Shown here: positions 19,966 through 29,909 of the stretch, piece after piece
Layout of the letters: every line of letters begins with the position of its first letter
How positions within the stretch are numbered: the stretch's first letter is position 1
Assembly (NCBI GenBank): GCA_003427395.1
Contig: BFEA01000024.1
Coordinates: 2,837,258 to 2,872,976, forward strand
Direction: 5' to 3'
Origin: Chara braunii
Lineage: Eukaryota > Streptophyta > Charophyceae > Charales > Characeae
Length of the DNA: 35,719 nt
The notes under the pieces: generated by a model
What the model was told of the DNA's origin: nothing
The model's database searches: none
The model's input: only the letters and a program-made list of their open reading frames with translations
Made by a program: the position numbers and the translations under genes

Positions 19966-20607
19966 CGTTGCTATGCGAATTGGTTCTGCAGGGGGACCCT
20001 CCCGACCTTGTCACACAGAATTTAGCAGGACTGCGTCGTAGAGCGGGGTTTTGCCGCTTCGGTCGAATGCGCCAACCGTACCTCTAGCAAACCCCTACGA
20101 CAGGATAGGGTCACGTGAGGCACAACTTNCCTCCACCCACGGGAGTTGTCACCATCCCTTGGGTGGGCGTATCCCCGCCGAGCTACCGAACCGCATGTGA
20201 AGGCTTTTCATATGCAATCGCAGAGGTGGTCCGACCGAGGACGTTTCTCGTTCGCTGTAGCATAGGGGATACGAGTGGTCAACGCACCTCAATCGGACCC
20301 GCACGCGAATCGACACATTGGGGGGCTGAGGTCCCAAGCACGACTCGCCGTCGGTCGACTAGGACGCTTTCCACTCACCACGCGTTACACCACACAAAAA
20401 TTAAAATACACGCAAAAACAAAACTCTCATAGTTCCTTCAGTGTCCAATCTATAACCTTTTAACACGAAAATCGGTCAGGTGTCGCGCGTGAGACTTAAG
20501 ATAAAATTGAGTGGACGCTAGGGCTTTCTCATATCAACAAGCAATGCAAGTATACGCATGCAATCGCATCGATGGAGTACTGTGTAGTACCCCTAACCAC
20601 GCAACCC
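19966..20607 (-). mobile_element. LTR 3' end, primer site and leader of the right copy
   Basis: Read on the - strand this spacer continues the right-arm element. It shares with 29200-29700 the phrases GTCCTAGTCGACCGACG, CTACAGCGAACGAG, GTAGCTCGGC-GGGATAC and CCTATCCTGTCGTAGGGG, then GTTGGCGCAYYCG. Beyond this, GTGACAAGGTCGGGAGGG matches the gag-start region at 29675, but the ATG there is AAG here. The element is cut off at about 19966, where the left arm begins in opposite orientation. One ambiguous base lies at 20129. Confidence 0.75.
20057..20074 (-). promoter_or_regulatory. primer-binding-site-like motif
   Basis: On the - strand TGGCGCATTCGACCGAAG follows the conserved LTR-end-like region and aligns with TGGCGCACCCGGCTAGAG at 29557. 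A start of TGG, complementary to the tRNA CCA end, is expected of an LTR-element primer site. I cannot name the tRNA. Confidence 0.45.
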
Positions 20608-23600
20608 TCCATAGTCTCAGGGGTCACGTTTCGACACCCAAGCGTCTGCAGACACGTGCCTTGAGGGGTTAATCTCTCGACACTAGACAGCCGCCAAGGC
20701 GGTTGATCACCACACCCTCTTCTGCACCCTCTGAAGAGTGGGTGGTACACAGGTTCCGGCCTGTGGTGGCAGTCAACTCTCGTGGCCTAGGAGGCAAACT
20801 CCATCATCAAGGGCCTGGAGAGAAATCAAGGGGTTTGACTTTGACGGTTGCCACAGACTACAACGTCCAACCATAATAACTCTAAAAAGCAAAGAGTGAA
20901 AGGGAATCCCCTTTTTCTCTCAAAATATAGTTTGTATAGTTTGTATAACTCTCACACGTGGTCACAGCAGACCGTACAGACACTGAATGTATACATATAT
21001 GTAAGAGGGAATGTATACGTATACGTATATGTAAGAGAGAATGTATACGTATACGTATATGAAGGGTTATGAATTATGAGGCTATCACTTTTCACGACCG
21101 CTGTAAGGTTCTGTTTATAATTATGCTAAGCAAAGGTAGTTCGGACAGAAGTTTGTGTGGTTTCAGATGATAATTCTCACAATAGTAGTTTGGCTTGTCC
21201 ACCAACATTCGAACAATACTCAATTTATTATCAAAACTGAATCCAAAGATCTTATACGCATACCTGCGACCACACAAAGTTCAAACAACAACATCACACA
21301 CACTAAGGGAGTCAACTTGACTACGTTTCTGCAGCTCACACCCTGCTTTATGCATACAAGCCCCAACCAATTTTCGCCAACCCTCAAATAAAGGTACTCG
21401 GTCTTTCAAAATTGACACTTATAAAAAAATCTGGGTGAAAACTTCAAGAAACATTGAAAACTCACAAGAGTCAAGGCCTTAGGTTGAGATGCAAAAGTAG
21501 AGAACTTGTGTCATGAACTGACCTGTTATCAAATGATAACAGAAAAATGATCTCTCGTAGGACCAGGCTGAAAAAATCAAGCCTTCAATTGAATTCGTTG
21601 ACTTGCACCACAGCTCAGGCCAAAGCGGACCAAGTACTTCGTTCAAGACAGATAGAGGGTCAACACCACTCCATAGCCTATCTCCTTTACTAACGTTTAC
21701 CTTACTTTCTTCAGAAGTCGTCGAGAACTTTGACATCACATTGTCAAAGTTTTCCCTAGCAGAAAATAATATAACTCTCTAAATTTCACAAAATTTCGGC
21801 AGCGCTTCCCGTAGGAAATCTTTTCAGAATTTTCAGATGTAAAAAAAAAAAGACTAACCCTTTTAGATTTGTAAAAAATTCGGCATCGCTTCCAGTAGGA
21901 ACAAGAGGCTGGCAAGATTTATACAAAGTTGAAAATGCAAAAACAAAGTACAACTATACTTGAGACTAATGTCTTACGCTCACTTGATAGTCAGAGCTGA
22001 TGATAGTTTACACGATCCTCTTTTGAAGCTACCACTACTCCTAACTTCTAGTAAGGTCAGTCCTATCATATCCCAAGTTTTCCTTCCCATCATCCAATCT
22101 AGTCTACCTATGGCTCCAGCACTTGACGAGCATCTAAACAACTATCGCTATCAAGAGATGCCCCCAAACGAGAGCCCGCAAACATGCATAGACAAACATT
22201 CCTCTCAATCCCATATCAGTTTGATCCAAGTAGTTTGTTAATCTCTAAGTTCTTTTAACCCTCAATATACCCCCTTTCTTATGGCATAGGATCAAACCGT
22301 TCCAACTTAGGGGTACACCCGACCTCCGTAAGCAAAACAAATAGAGTACGTACAACTAGATTGCCCGAACTTAGGGGTATGCCTAGCTTACTTGATAAAG
22401 GCGTATGTCTAGACCGCCTCAACTTAGGGGTATGTCCAACCAACCATAAACTGTGAACATAAAGCATATGACCAGACCACCCCAGCTTAGGGGTACGCCT
22501 GGCTTCTGCTTCACTGACGACATGAAGCATAAGACTAGACTGCCCCAACTTAGGGGTATGCCTAGTTAGCCTTAAACGAAGTGTACGTACAACGTAGGAT
22601 TAGACTGCCCCAACTTAGGAGTACGCCTAATCTGCCTAAACAAACACCAACGACGAATGGTCGGACCGCCCTAACTTAAGGGTACGTCCAACCTATATAA
22701 CATCAACGACAAGGGCATATCGCTAAGCCGCCTCAACTTAGGAGCACGCCTAGTTAGCCTAAACAGTGTAAGTTACTTAAGACAATACGACCAGACAACC
22801 CTAACTTAAAGGTACGCCTAATCTGCCTAAACAAGTTACAAATAGCGTAATATTAGGTCACTCCAACTTAGAGGTACGCTTAGCCTCCATCTTAGGCAGA
22901 TAGTCAGACGTACCCAACTTAGGGAGACATCCAACCCTGTTTTGTGTTTATAAGGGAAAATGAAGAATTTTTATATTAACTGTCTGCCTTTTTATGTTAT
23001 CACGGGCATAGGACTGGACCGTCCCAACTTAGGGTACGTTCAGCCTGCCCAGGTTACCTTCACATTATATGTTTCACTTGCTTTCCTTCGTCTTTTGTTC
23101 ATACCTGACTTATTGACTGGACCTCCCAACTTAGGGTGTCAATCTGTCAGATATGTATATATAACATATATATCAAATTTTTATAATTTGGATTACCTCT
23201 TAAGATCATGGCTTATGGCTAGGCCGCCCCAACTTAGGCGTACGCCTAGTCTCATACCGTTATCCCCCTCAAAAGAAAACATACATAGAAATGGGTCTAC
23301 GCAACTTAGAATATCCTCAGTCCTGTTTTCAGCAACTCTAAAGAAACATCAGGAATTTGAGCCTTCCCAACTTATGATGCCCGTCCTCCTGTTCAGAAAC
23401 CCCAAAACAAACAAGTGGCTGGACCGTCTAACTTAGGATAGAGTCGACTCTCAAAAGTCATACATTCAGCCCAACAGACAAAAATAAAACATAGCACTGA
23501 ACCCACTCAACATAGAGGGATTCGGCCTTGGGTTGACCCGGTCAAACACAAATAAAACACCTTCAACCGCCTTCCCCCATTCATTCTATCTGAATTCACA

Positions 23601-24185
23601 CAAATAAACTGAGTTTGTCATATATACTTGTCAGATTTACCTTTCAGATCATGTCCTGAATTCAAAACAACCAAAAACAGTTAGCTTTCTCAGTCATGCG
23701 CACAAGCACACAATAACAAAGGATATTATATTTTATGGAAATGGGATCTTACGTGTAAAATAAATTTATACCTGAGTGTTCCCTGCCTCCAGAACCCCGC
23801 CTGGGATCCGGCAGAGCTCCCTCAATCGGTGGGCTGACTCCCCACATAGTCTTAATGCAGTCCTACGGGTTGTAATCCTGCCTCCCGCCTTCCTCTCGTA
23901 ACCTCAGACTAGACTTAGAGTAAGAAGTGTAGAAGGAGGCGTTTCAAACGCTCGAGATACAGGAGAGGGATAAACTCAATTCGCATGAAAGGGTCTTGAG
24001 ATCTTCAATCGCCTGAGGGTCCTGCAATGACAGCCAATAGTATAGTGAAAACGGTCAATTTCAGGCTTTAATGCAAGGTACCAGTCGTCAGACGAGCCTC
24101 CACCAAGTCGCAAGAATGCCCCCCCCCCCATTCGTGGACGGGTTGCAACCTCACCATCTACACTCTCCAACCTCTAACTAGAATG
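20608..24185 (-). mobile_element. right arm of large inverted pair (LTR-element-like copy)
   Basis: Reverse-complement relative of 16690-19965, running on the - strand toward the primer-site-like motif at 20057-20074. If that junction is an LTR end, most of this arm would be one very long LTR (about 4 kb). It carries the ~62-bp array at 22285-23530 and two copies of the GGAAGCGCTGCCGAAATTTT sub-repeat. The outer end aligns to about 24180: minus-strand GTCATTGCAGGACCCTC pairs with ATCATTGAAGGGCCCTC of the left arm. Open frames at 21479-21739 and 23976-24170 (both on the - strand) show no domain. Confidence 0.8.
22285..23530. repeat. ~62-bp tandem array, CCCAACTTAGGGGTACGCC units
   Basis: From 22285 to about 22935 eleven units 50-68 bases long each carry a version of GCCCCAACTTAGGGGTAYGC and then a variable A-rich spacer. 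A further seven or so weaker copies continue, spaced 60-110 bases, to about 23530. CCCC-AACTTA-GGGG forms a small imperfect palindrome in each unit. Spacers are related rather than unique. The matching left-arm region has fewer, different-looking units. Confidence 0.88.
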
Positions 24186-24212
24186 CAGTCATGCAACTTA
24201 GAAACACTGTGC

Positions 24213-24244
24213 TCGAATAGAGCACAACCCCGTGCTCTATTCGA
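24213..24244. repeat. 32-bp perfect hairpin
   Basis: TCGAATAGAGCAC (24213-24225) and its exact reverse complement (24232-24244) flank a six-base loop, 30 bases outside the right arm of the inverted pair. Confidence 0.93.
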
Positions 24245-24249
24245 ACTTA

Positions 24250-25245
24250 GGGCAAATCACTGCGGAATTTAACTAAATGCGGGTTGCCCAGCAGAAGTCT
24301 GTAGTCAGTGCAGTACCTGGATACGACGGAGCACAATGATCCTACAGCGGTGTTCAACAGTCGTGCGCAATAGCAGGATTTAACAGTATTTAGCAACGTA
24401 TAGTGAACGACACATGTCCACTCGCTCAACAGCAATTTCGCCGAGGGGAGTGGGGTGACCATCCAAGCGTAACACCAATAGCTCACCTTCGAAAATACGA
24501 ATACTACAACAGAAAAACACGGCGACAACATCTCTTCAGATTCTTACAACAGCAGTTTTGCTCGGAAGTAAGCGGCAGCAACCTGTTATTTGTTGATTAC
24601 ATAGCATCACCTCCTGAAGCAGTCGTTGAGTCACGGTGTCGGGGCAAATACTCTAACAAGGGTATTTGTCGGGGTTTTTGAACGTCGGACGCTGTCCGAC
24701 TCTTTCGTTGGATTTTGAAGGACCTGATGGGACTGACTTTGTCAAAAGTTTATTCAGACCTGGCCTATGACTGGGAGACTAAAACGTTTTCGAGCCTTAG
24801 CCCGGACGTATGTGGCGTCCGAGAGTAACGAATGTGAATGGCAATGCCTCGTTTTGTCGAAGCCGCAGAGGCGTGCGAACATGGAAATGCTAAAGTTAAA
24901 CCTTTCTACCTAAAATAATGTTGTGCGGCTTAGCAGCCGTGCGATTTAGGGCCTAAGTAGGCTGAAAAGAGGGATGCACCGGGTATGGGGCCATGACGCG
25001 GGAGGAATAAAAAGGGTTTTATTTTCTGGGCCGCGTGACATCGAGCCAGGGGGTTGATAGGCCGATGTCGAGGATGTCGAGGTCACGCGCCCAACCAATG
25101 GGGCAGGACCTGCCAGCAAGCCTATTAGGCTTCAGGCAGGCAGGATCTGCAAAGCTTGAAGCAGGCGAGGCGGTTGGGCCACTGGCACGCAGGCAGGGCG
25201 TGCAAGGCCTCAGGCCAAGCACGCAAGGCCACCGGCAGGGGGGGA
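24250..25245. other. no recognisable gene
   Basis: Overlapping frames at 24403-24681 (+) and 24247-24531 (-) have no motif I recognise. TGTCGGGGCAAATAC near 24637 pairs with GTATTTGTCGGGG near 24663 and begins with TG, so an LTR or transposon terminus is possible but unsupported. GGAATAAAAAGGG near 25005 is TATA-like. Short GGCAGG/GCAAGGCC words recur at 25120-25240. Confidence 0.35.
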
Positions 25246-25249
25246 TGGC

Positions 25250-25388
25250 TACTGGGCAAGCTCTTCATTTAGAAAAGTTGTTCCTACCTTTACTGTGGTA
25301 GGAGCTAGCCCAGTAAGTACCGGTACTTGACTCTCACCCCACTGATACGGGGATCAAATCTCAATTGTCGTACCACCGGGCTAGCTCC
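25250..25388. repeat. two overlapping hairpins sharing one arm
   Basis: TACTGGGCAAGCTC (25250-25263) pairs at 13 of 14 positions with GAGCTAGCCCAGTA (25302-25315), enclosing a nested TCCTACC/GGTAGGA stem. The same middle stretch (25301-25320) also pairs with GTACCACCGGGCTAGCTCC (25370-25388). The two foldings are mutually exclusive. Confidence 0.85.
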
Positions 25389-25513
25389 TTTTGGAGCTGG
25401 CCGCCAGGCGATTGGCACGGCTGATCCTGGCCGTGCGATCATGAGATCACACGACTGAGATCAATCGCGTGGAGAGCATGGCCCCTACGCAAACATGACA
25501 TGTATGAGCCATT

Positions 25514-25650
25514 AAAAAAAAAAAAAAAAAAAAAAAAAGACAAATAAAATTATTTTATCGAATCCATAAGGATTCGAACTCGGGCCTGTATGTAAACAGT
25601 TCATGGGGGTACCACTAATGTGAAGGAATCCGTTGGCATAAGCCAACGAC
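25514..25650 (-). mobile_element. tRNA-like SINE candidate ending in a T-run
   Basis: On the - strand, ATTAGTGGTACC (A-box-like, near 25605-25618) is followed about 35 bases on by GAGTTCGAATCC (B-box, near 25570-25582). This is very close to the tRNA/Pol III consensus GGTTCGAATCC. The strand then runs through AT-rich sequence into T25 (A25 on the + strand, 25514-25538). Some plant SINEs end in a T-run, and a T-run also stops RNA polymerase III. The cloverleaf is poor, so this is not a functional tRNA. Target-site duplications were not found. Confidence 0.4.
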
Positions 25651-25689
25651 TTTTAGGAAAACTAAAAACTAAAACAAATTGAACGTGAG

Positions 25690-25960
25690 GCGCCACATGG
25701 CGCCGTCGGAACTGAAAAGCCCCAGTGTACCTGATAACGCCCCTGAATTTCTGGCAGCGAGGTAAGTTTGTTTTCTTTTTCGTTTTTTTTTCTTCTTTTT
25801 TTTCAAAAAAATTGTTCTAGATTTCTTTGTTATATTTCTTTTAGATTTTTTTTTTTTATTTTTTCTTTAGATTTTGTGTTTTTCTCTCTTTTGTTCGTGA
25901 TTCTACTAGAGCGCCCGTTCGTTTTCGTTCGTTTTCGTTCGTTTTGATGAACGGGCTGCT
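25690..25960 (+). other. splice-donor-like motif, T-rich stretch, CGTTTT repeats
   Basis: GGCGCCACATGGCGCC near 25690 is a hairpin. GCGAGGTAAGTTTG has a perfect AG-GTAAGT at 25760-25767, followed by about 130 bases of T-rich sequence. Then come three CGTTCGTTTT units, with CCCGTTC (about 25915) pairing to GAACGGG (about 25949). This could be an exon end and intron start, but no coding frame supports it. Confidence 0.3.
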
Positions 25961-26155
25961 ACTGCCATCCACGGATGGGCAAAGTCGAATGTATCAACTA
26001 CTAGAACAGGGAACTGCTCACTACGGAGGCTACCACTACTACTACTATTGCAGGAAAGAGAGAGACACAGAGGCCTTACCTAGTGACAACAAGGAGCAAC
26101 GCACCGGCCAATAGGTAAGTCTCCAACTGTGCAGCTCCTCTGGCTCGGGCCGCTC
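25961..26155 (+). repeat. dispersed motif family, diverged copy
   Basis: Contains GGATGGGCAAAGTCGAATG, then CTAGAACAGGGAA and CACTAC. After a short GAGAGAGACACAGAG tract it has AATAGGTAAGTCTCCAACTG, GCAGCTCCTCTGGC. The order matches 4550-4790: motif, AG/CA-rich tract, GGTAAGT, CCAAC, GCGGCTGGCC. The microsatellite here is short, so this may be an older or unexpanded state. Confidence 0.65.
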
Positions 26156-26189
26156 GACGCCTATTCACTTAGTGAACAGGCTGCAGAGC

Positions 26190-26434
26190 GTCGCCTGCAC
26201 CTGGCGCCGTGGGCATCCGGGTACGGGCGCGTAGAAAAGGGCACATTTGGAATTTTTTTTTTTAATTTCGTCTTTTTTTTTTTTTCTTGTTTTTTTTCTT
26301 TTCTGTTAGTTGGTATTGCCCCCTCCCCTCAACTTACCTGTGCTCGTTGGGTTTAAGAACGAAGTGCAATAACCATGGCTCGCCTGAACCTGGCGCTGTT
26401 AGCGTCTGGGTACGACCGCGCGGGTCAGGGGAAA
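26190..26434 (+). repeat. imperfect direct repeats, ~45 bp
   Basis: CCTGCACCTGGCGCCGTGGG at about 26190 and CCTGAACCTGGCGCTGTTAG at about 26384 begin two similar blocks that both continue into CATCCGGGTACG/CGTCTGGGTACG and CGCG. T-rich sequence lies between them. Confidence 0.65.
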
Positions 26435-29195
26435 AAGAAGGCGCTGTTAAGCATGACTCTAGTTCTGTGAAATGACTTACATGAAGGGGAGGTTGTTCGT
26501 TTCGAAAAACAAGTTGCCCCCTGCAAAGGGGGAGTAAAAAGAAAAAAAAAAAAAAGAAAGAAAGGGAAGGAAAAGGAAAGGGAGAAAAAGGTAACAGCTG
26601 CGAATGTTGTCGTGGCCGCAGAACAAGTGCAGCCCCAGAAGTTTCTAGGGGTTCATGGGACTGCGCCTGTTCGTTTTGTGAAGGCTGCAGTAAATGGTTG
26701 AATACAGTCATTCCCAGGAGCACCTGGCTTCAGAAAACGACCAGGTACTCCTAGGGGTTGATGACCTTGGTCCTGGATCCTCGCCATCGATTTAGATCGA
26801 GGGCCATGAGCACCCACAAATTTTGCCTGGCTGTGGGCAAAGCAGCTGCCCACATGCCATCAACTGGCTATAAAAGTCAGCACTCCACCCAGCAGCCTAA
26901 CAATTGTGGCAATGTTGCTGGGGCATTCACTTGTGTGAATGTTGGCTAGTTGTTGCATGCTGCTGGAGAAGGGCGGTGCTATCAGTGGAGGTGCTGCTGG
27001 TGGAATGGAGGTTTGCAGGGAGTTGGAGGAGGAGAAGGGAGGCAGCCATAGCTGAGGGATTGGAGTTTTTTGCCCCACCCGTATGCGTGTGCTGTGTGTG
27101 TGGGCTGGTGCTGCAGCGGTAAGGCTGTGTCAGGGTCCGGACGGTGCGGCAAGCGACACCTATTTTAGTGGGATTGTGTTGCCGAACTGCCGCCACGACA
27201 TCAAGACCTTCCTAAGGGAAGGTGCTGCCGGATTTGCTGCGCGGCGTCGCTGTTTTTTTTAATGTGAGTGTGGGGAGGTGTTGCTCGATCAGCGGCGCGA
27301 CAATGACAATGTATGCGGTGGGATCATGCTGCCGAAGTTGGCGGCAGCAGCAACATTTTCATTGAGGTTATGCTGTCCGGTGGGCGGTACATCGGCCGCA
27401 TTGTTGTGAGGGAAAATGCTGCGAGTCTTTTGAGTCACAGTGGAGGCCACAGTGGTCTGGGAACAGTATTGCGGGACAACCATGGTACCAGTTTTGACGG
27501 TGCAGCAAGCAGTGGTCCGCCATTATTTTTGTGGTGCGCGGCCACTATGGTGGATTCCAGTATGGCCTAGAGGTTGGGTCGACATTGGTGTGGTTGGGTC
27601 TGTGTGGTAGCGGTGCGCGGACCGACGACATGAAGAGGGCATAGAGTGAGTGCTCACGGCAGTGGTTATTGGAGCTGTGGCATTTGCGGTTTGCACCGGA
27701 AGGACATCGTTATTTTTTGGGGGCTCGTGGCACATGTGGTTTTCAGCCAGGGTTACCTTTATGTTTTTTTTGCGGCGCGCAGTGCAAACGGTTTTGAGTT
27801 CTAAACCACCTAGTATTGCAGCGATGGTGTGGGACGACATGGGGACCACATGGAGACTCATTGATGGGAGCACCCTCCTGGAGGGTTATCCCATTTGAAT
27901 TCTCTCAGTGAACTCGGCCTTGGTGTGATCGGACACTTGGAGAAGGACGCGGACCTTGATTCAGGACAGAGGTCACAACTTGTGGAGTTGTGAGCCGCAT
28001 ATTTTTCTACGCGATTATTTTCTTCTAATTGATATATTACTCGGTTTTCTTGCGTGGACCGGATCAAACTTCACTCAAGGTCAGTTAGTAGAATGACTTA
28101 GACTTCTTTTCACACCTGTGTGAACCCGCACTTTGCTTGACCCTGTTTGTTTGAATGTTCGAAAGAAAAGGTAGAGGAAAGTTGTGCGAGTCATGCATGT
28201 GAATGAAAAAATCTAACTTGAGTTTGGGATGGTACTGTTTTCTTTTGAACTTGTTTTCTTGGCTTGGTGTGCAGGTAGGTAGAAGGGTGCCAACAAAGAA
28301 GATTGGTTATGCCTATTTGAGATGAAGAAAAGGATTGTCCTCTTTCCATATTTCATCTGCCTGTATATTAAACGCACTTGTGTTTTGAAATGGATAATTT
28401 CAATGGGCGTCGTGAAAGAAAACTCGTGAATATATTGAAGATGAGGTCAATTGGACTTAACTTCTCCCTAGGATTGATTCATTCTATCCCTTATGGCCTA
28501 ATCTACCTATACCTGTCCAAATGGTTCTCATTCTCTATCTCTTCTGATTCTTTTGGTCTAAGTTACCCTGAACTTAGGAGGAATGACAATAATTGAAAGT
28601 TACTTGCAGTGCACACATTCTTTATTTCTATGAAGCATCTGGGGCGGGGGTTGTTGCTTTAGGAGTCGGCCCTGCTATTGACCCAGAGTGGACCGTTCTA
28701 CAGGGGGGTGTTTGCCTATTCAGTGGAGACGGTCCGACTTCTGAGATCCGAGACCTGTGCTCGGACGAGGAGGAGGAGTACTCCAGACCACTTCCTAGAG
28801 GGACAGGCATGCAACACCTCAAGCAATGCCCCTTATGAAGAATCATCCGCAAAACAGCCGTCATCCAAGAAGATTGAGAAACGTATGGAGATGGGTATGT
28901 GTGTCGAATTTTGAGTCGGCGGTAGGTGGAATGAACGACTTTGGCAGCGCGCCTCATCAAGTCAAAACTAAGGCAGCCGATTACCTTGTCGGCGACATCT
29001 ATGTTATTGTCGAAAAACCAACTCTTCGTTGGCGGTTATATGATTGTTTTGTGGAGTTCGACCCGAGGTGGTCGGGGTTTATTTTGATATTGTATTATTG
29101 GATGTTTCATATGATGATTCACTTTTATTTAGTTATCATTTCAGATTGAATACTTATCCGTGTCGATTACGGTCGACTCCTTTTGATATAATTAT
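26435..29195. other. no recognised gene
   Basis: A purine run lies at 26533-26592. From 26900 to 27570 the sequence is G/T-rich with recurring GTGCTGCCG/GTTGCTG words, which give Ala/Gly/Ser-rich frames (e.g. 27313-27570 on the + strand) without domains. Frames at 28378-28596, 28593-28838 and 28826-29149 (+) are unrecognised. The second contains a short acidic stretch, DEEEE. I could not support any of these as genes. Confidence 0.4.
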
Positions 29196-29199
29196 ATTT

Positions 29200-29554
29200 A
29201 TGGTTGTTGTAACTTTCACGTGATTGCGCGTCTAAGGGACTAGGATCAAATTGAGGGTTTTACGCTTGGTTGAGACCGTCCTAGTCGACCGACGTTTGCT
29301 CCGTACCCAGGAGATCAGCGCCCTAGGAACGGATGGCGTCCGGGTTCGCTTGGCGTTAACCAAGCGTATCTATACTACAGCGAACGAGCAAACACCCTCG
29401 GTTGACCTACCTCTGTAATTGCATCTAAAAGCTTTCGCACATGGGTCAGTAGCTCGGCAGGGATACACCCCTAAGGGTGGTGACAGTCCCTTAGGGAAGG
29501 AAAGCTTATGCTCCGCGGAAACCTATCCTGTCGTAGGGGACCGCGGTATATACA
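29200..29554 (+). mobile_element. LTR 3' end of the inverted-pair family
   Basis: Shares a long series of phrases with the minus strand of 20075-20400: GTCCTAGTCGACCGACG, CTACAGCGAACGAG, ACCTCTGTAATTGCAT, GTAGCTCGGCAGGGATAC, GGTGACAG and CCTATCCTGTCGTAGGGG. It ends TATATACA at 29554, the CA expected of an LTR end, followed by GT and the primer-site-like TGGCGCACC. Confidence 0.65.
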
Positions 29555-29556
29555 GT

Positions 29557-29574
29557 TGGCGCACCCGGCTAGAG
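29557..29574 (+). promoter_or_regulatory. primer-binding-site-like motif
   Basis: TGGCGCACCCGGCTAGAG follows directly after the LTR-end-like TATATACA-GT and aligns with the minus-strand motif at 20057-20074. The tRNA is unknown. The TGGCGC start recalls lysine-tRNA-type sites, but the rest differs. Confidence 0.45.
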
Positions 29575-29678
29575 CGGCGACAGAACGACGCTACTGCAAC
29601 CGTCTCGGCGGTTCGCAGGGTTGTTAAGTGTCGTTCTCAAGTTGTCTCTTGTTTTGTTTCGTTAAACTCCTGCGTGAC

Positions 29679-29906
29679 ATGGACGGGAGGGCTCTCGCCT
29701 TTGCAAAAAATGCGGGAACTGATGCGCTCGACAACGGATTAATGACACCAGTTTTACATACGCCGCTCGTTGTTGAAACGACAAGGTCTACCAGCAACAA
29801 TTCTCTGAGAAGAGAAGTCAACAACACTCGCTCACGAACCTGCAGCAGCCCGTGGGGGACAAGAACAATTCTAAATCTGAGTTATCAGCAACAACCTTCT
29901 AAGTAA
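29679..29906 (+). pseudogene. possible gag N-terminus of the same LTR family
   Basis: An ATG at 29679, about 120 bases after the primer-site-like motif, opens a 75-residue frame beginning MDGRALAFAKNAG and ending QQQPSK. I prefer this start to the upstream ATG at 29628 because the counterpart in the minus-strand copy (near 20010) is conserved from here onward: GTGACAAGGTCGGGAGGG against GTGACATGGACGGGAGGG. In that copy the ATG has become AAG. The frame is Ser/Thr/Asn/Arg-rich with no recognised domain and stops early. Gln/Asn-coding CAGCAG words continue to about 30480 in mixed frames, so the protein probably once extended further. The gag identity is inferred from position only. Confidence 0.4.
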
Positions 29907-29909
29907 ACG

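Noticed and set aside
22285-23530. Regularly spaced repeats as a CRISPR array
   Set aside because: Units are degenerate, the spacers are related to one another, no cas genes are present and the setting is eukaryotic. It is an ordinary tandem array.
25350-25390. A second tRNA-like A/B-box pair on the minus strand (TAGCCCGGTGGTA and GATTTGATCCC)
   Set aside because: The boxes are too close together for a tRNA-derived promoter and the B box is poor. The inverted repeat explains the conservation better.
26334-27196. Minus-strand frames of 129, 89 and 72 residues
   Set aside because: They are low-complexity or Ser/Thr-rich frames over purine runs and degenerate repeats, with no motif or consistent context.
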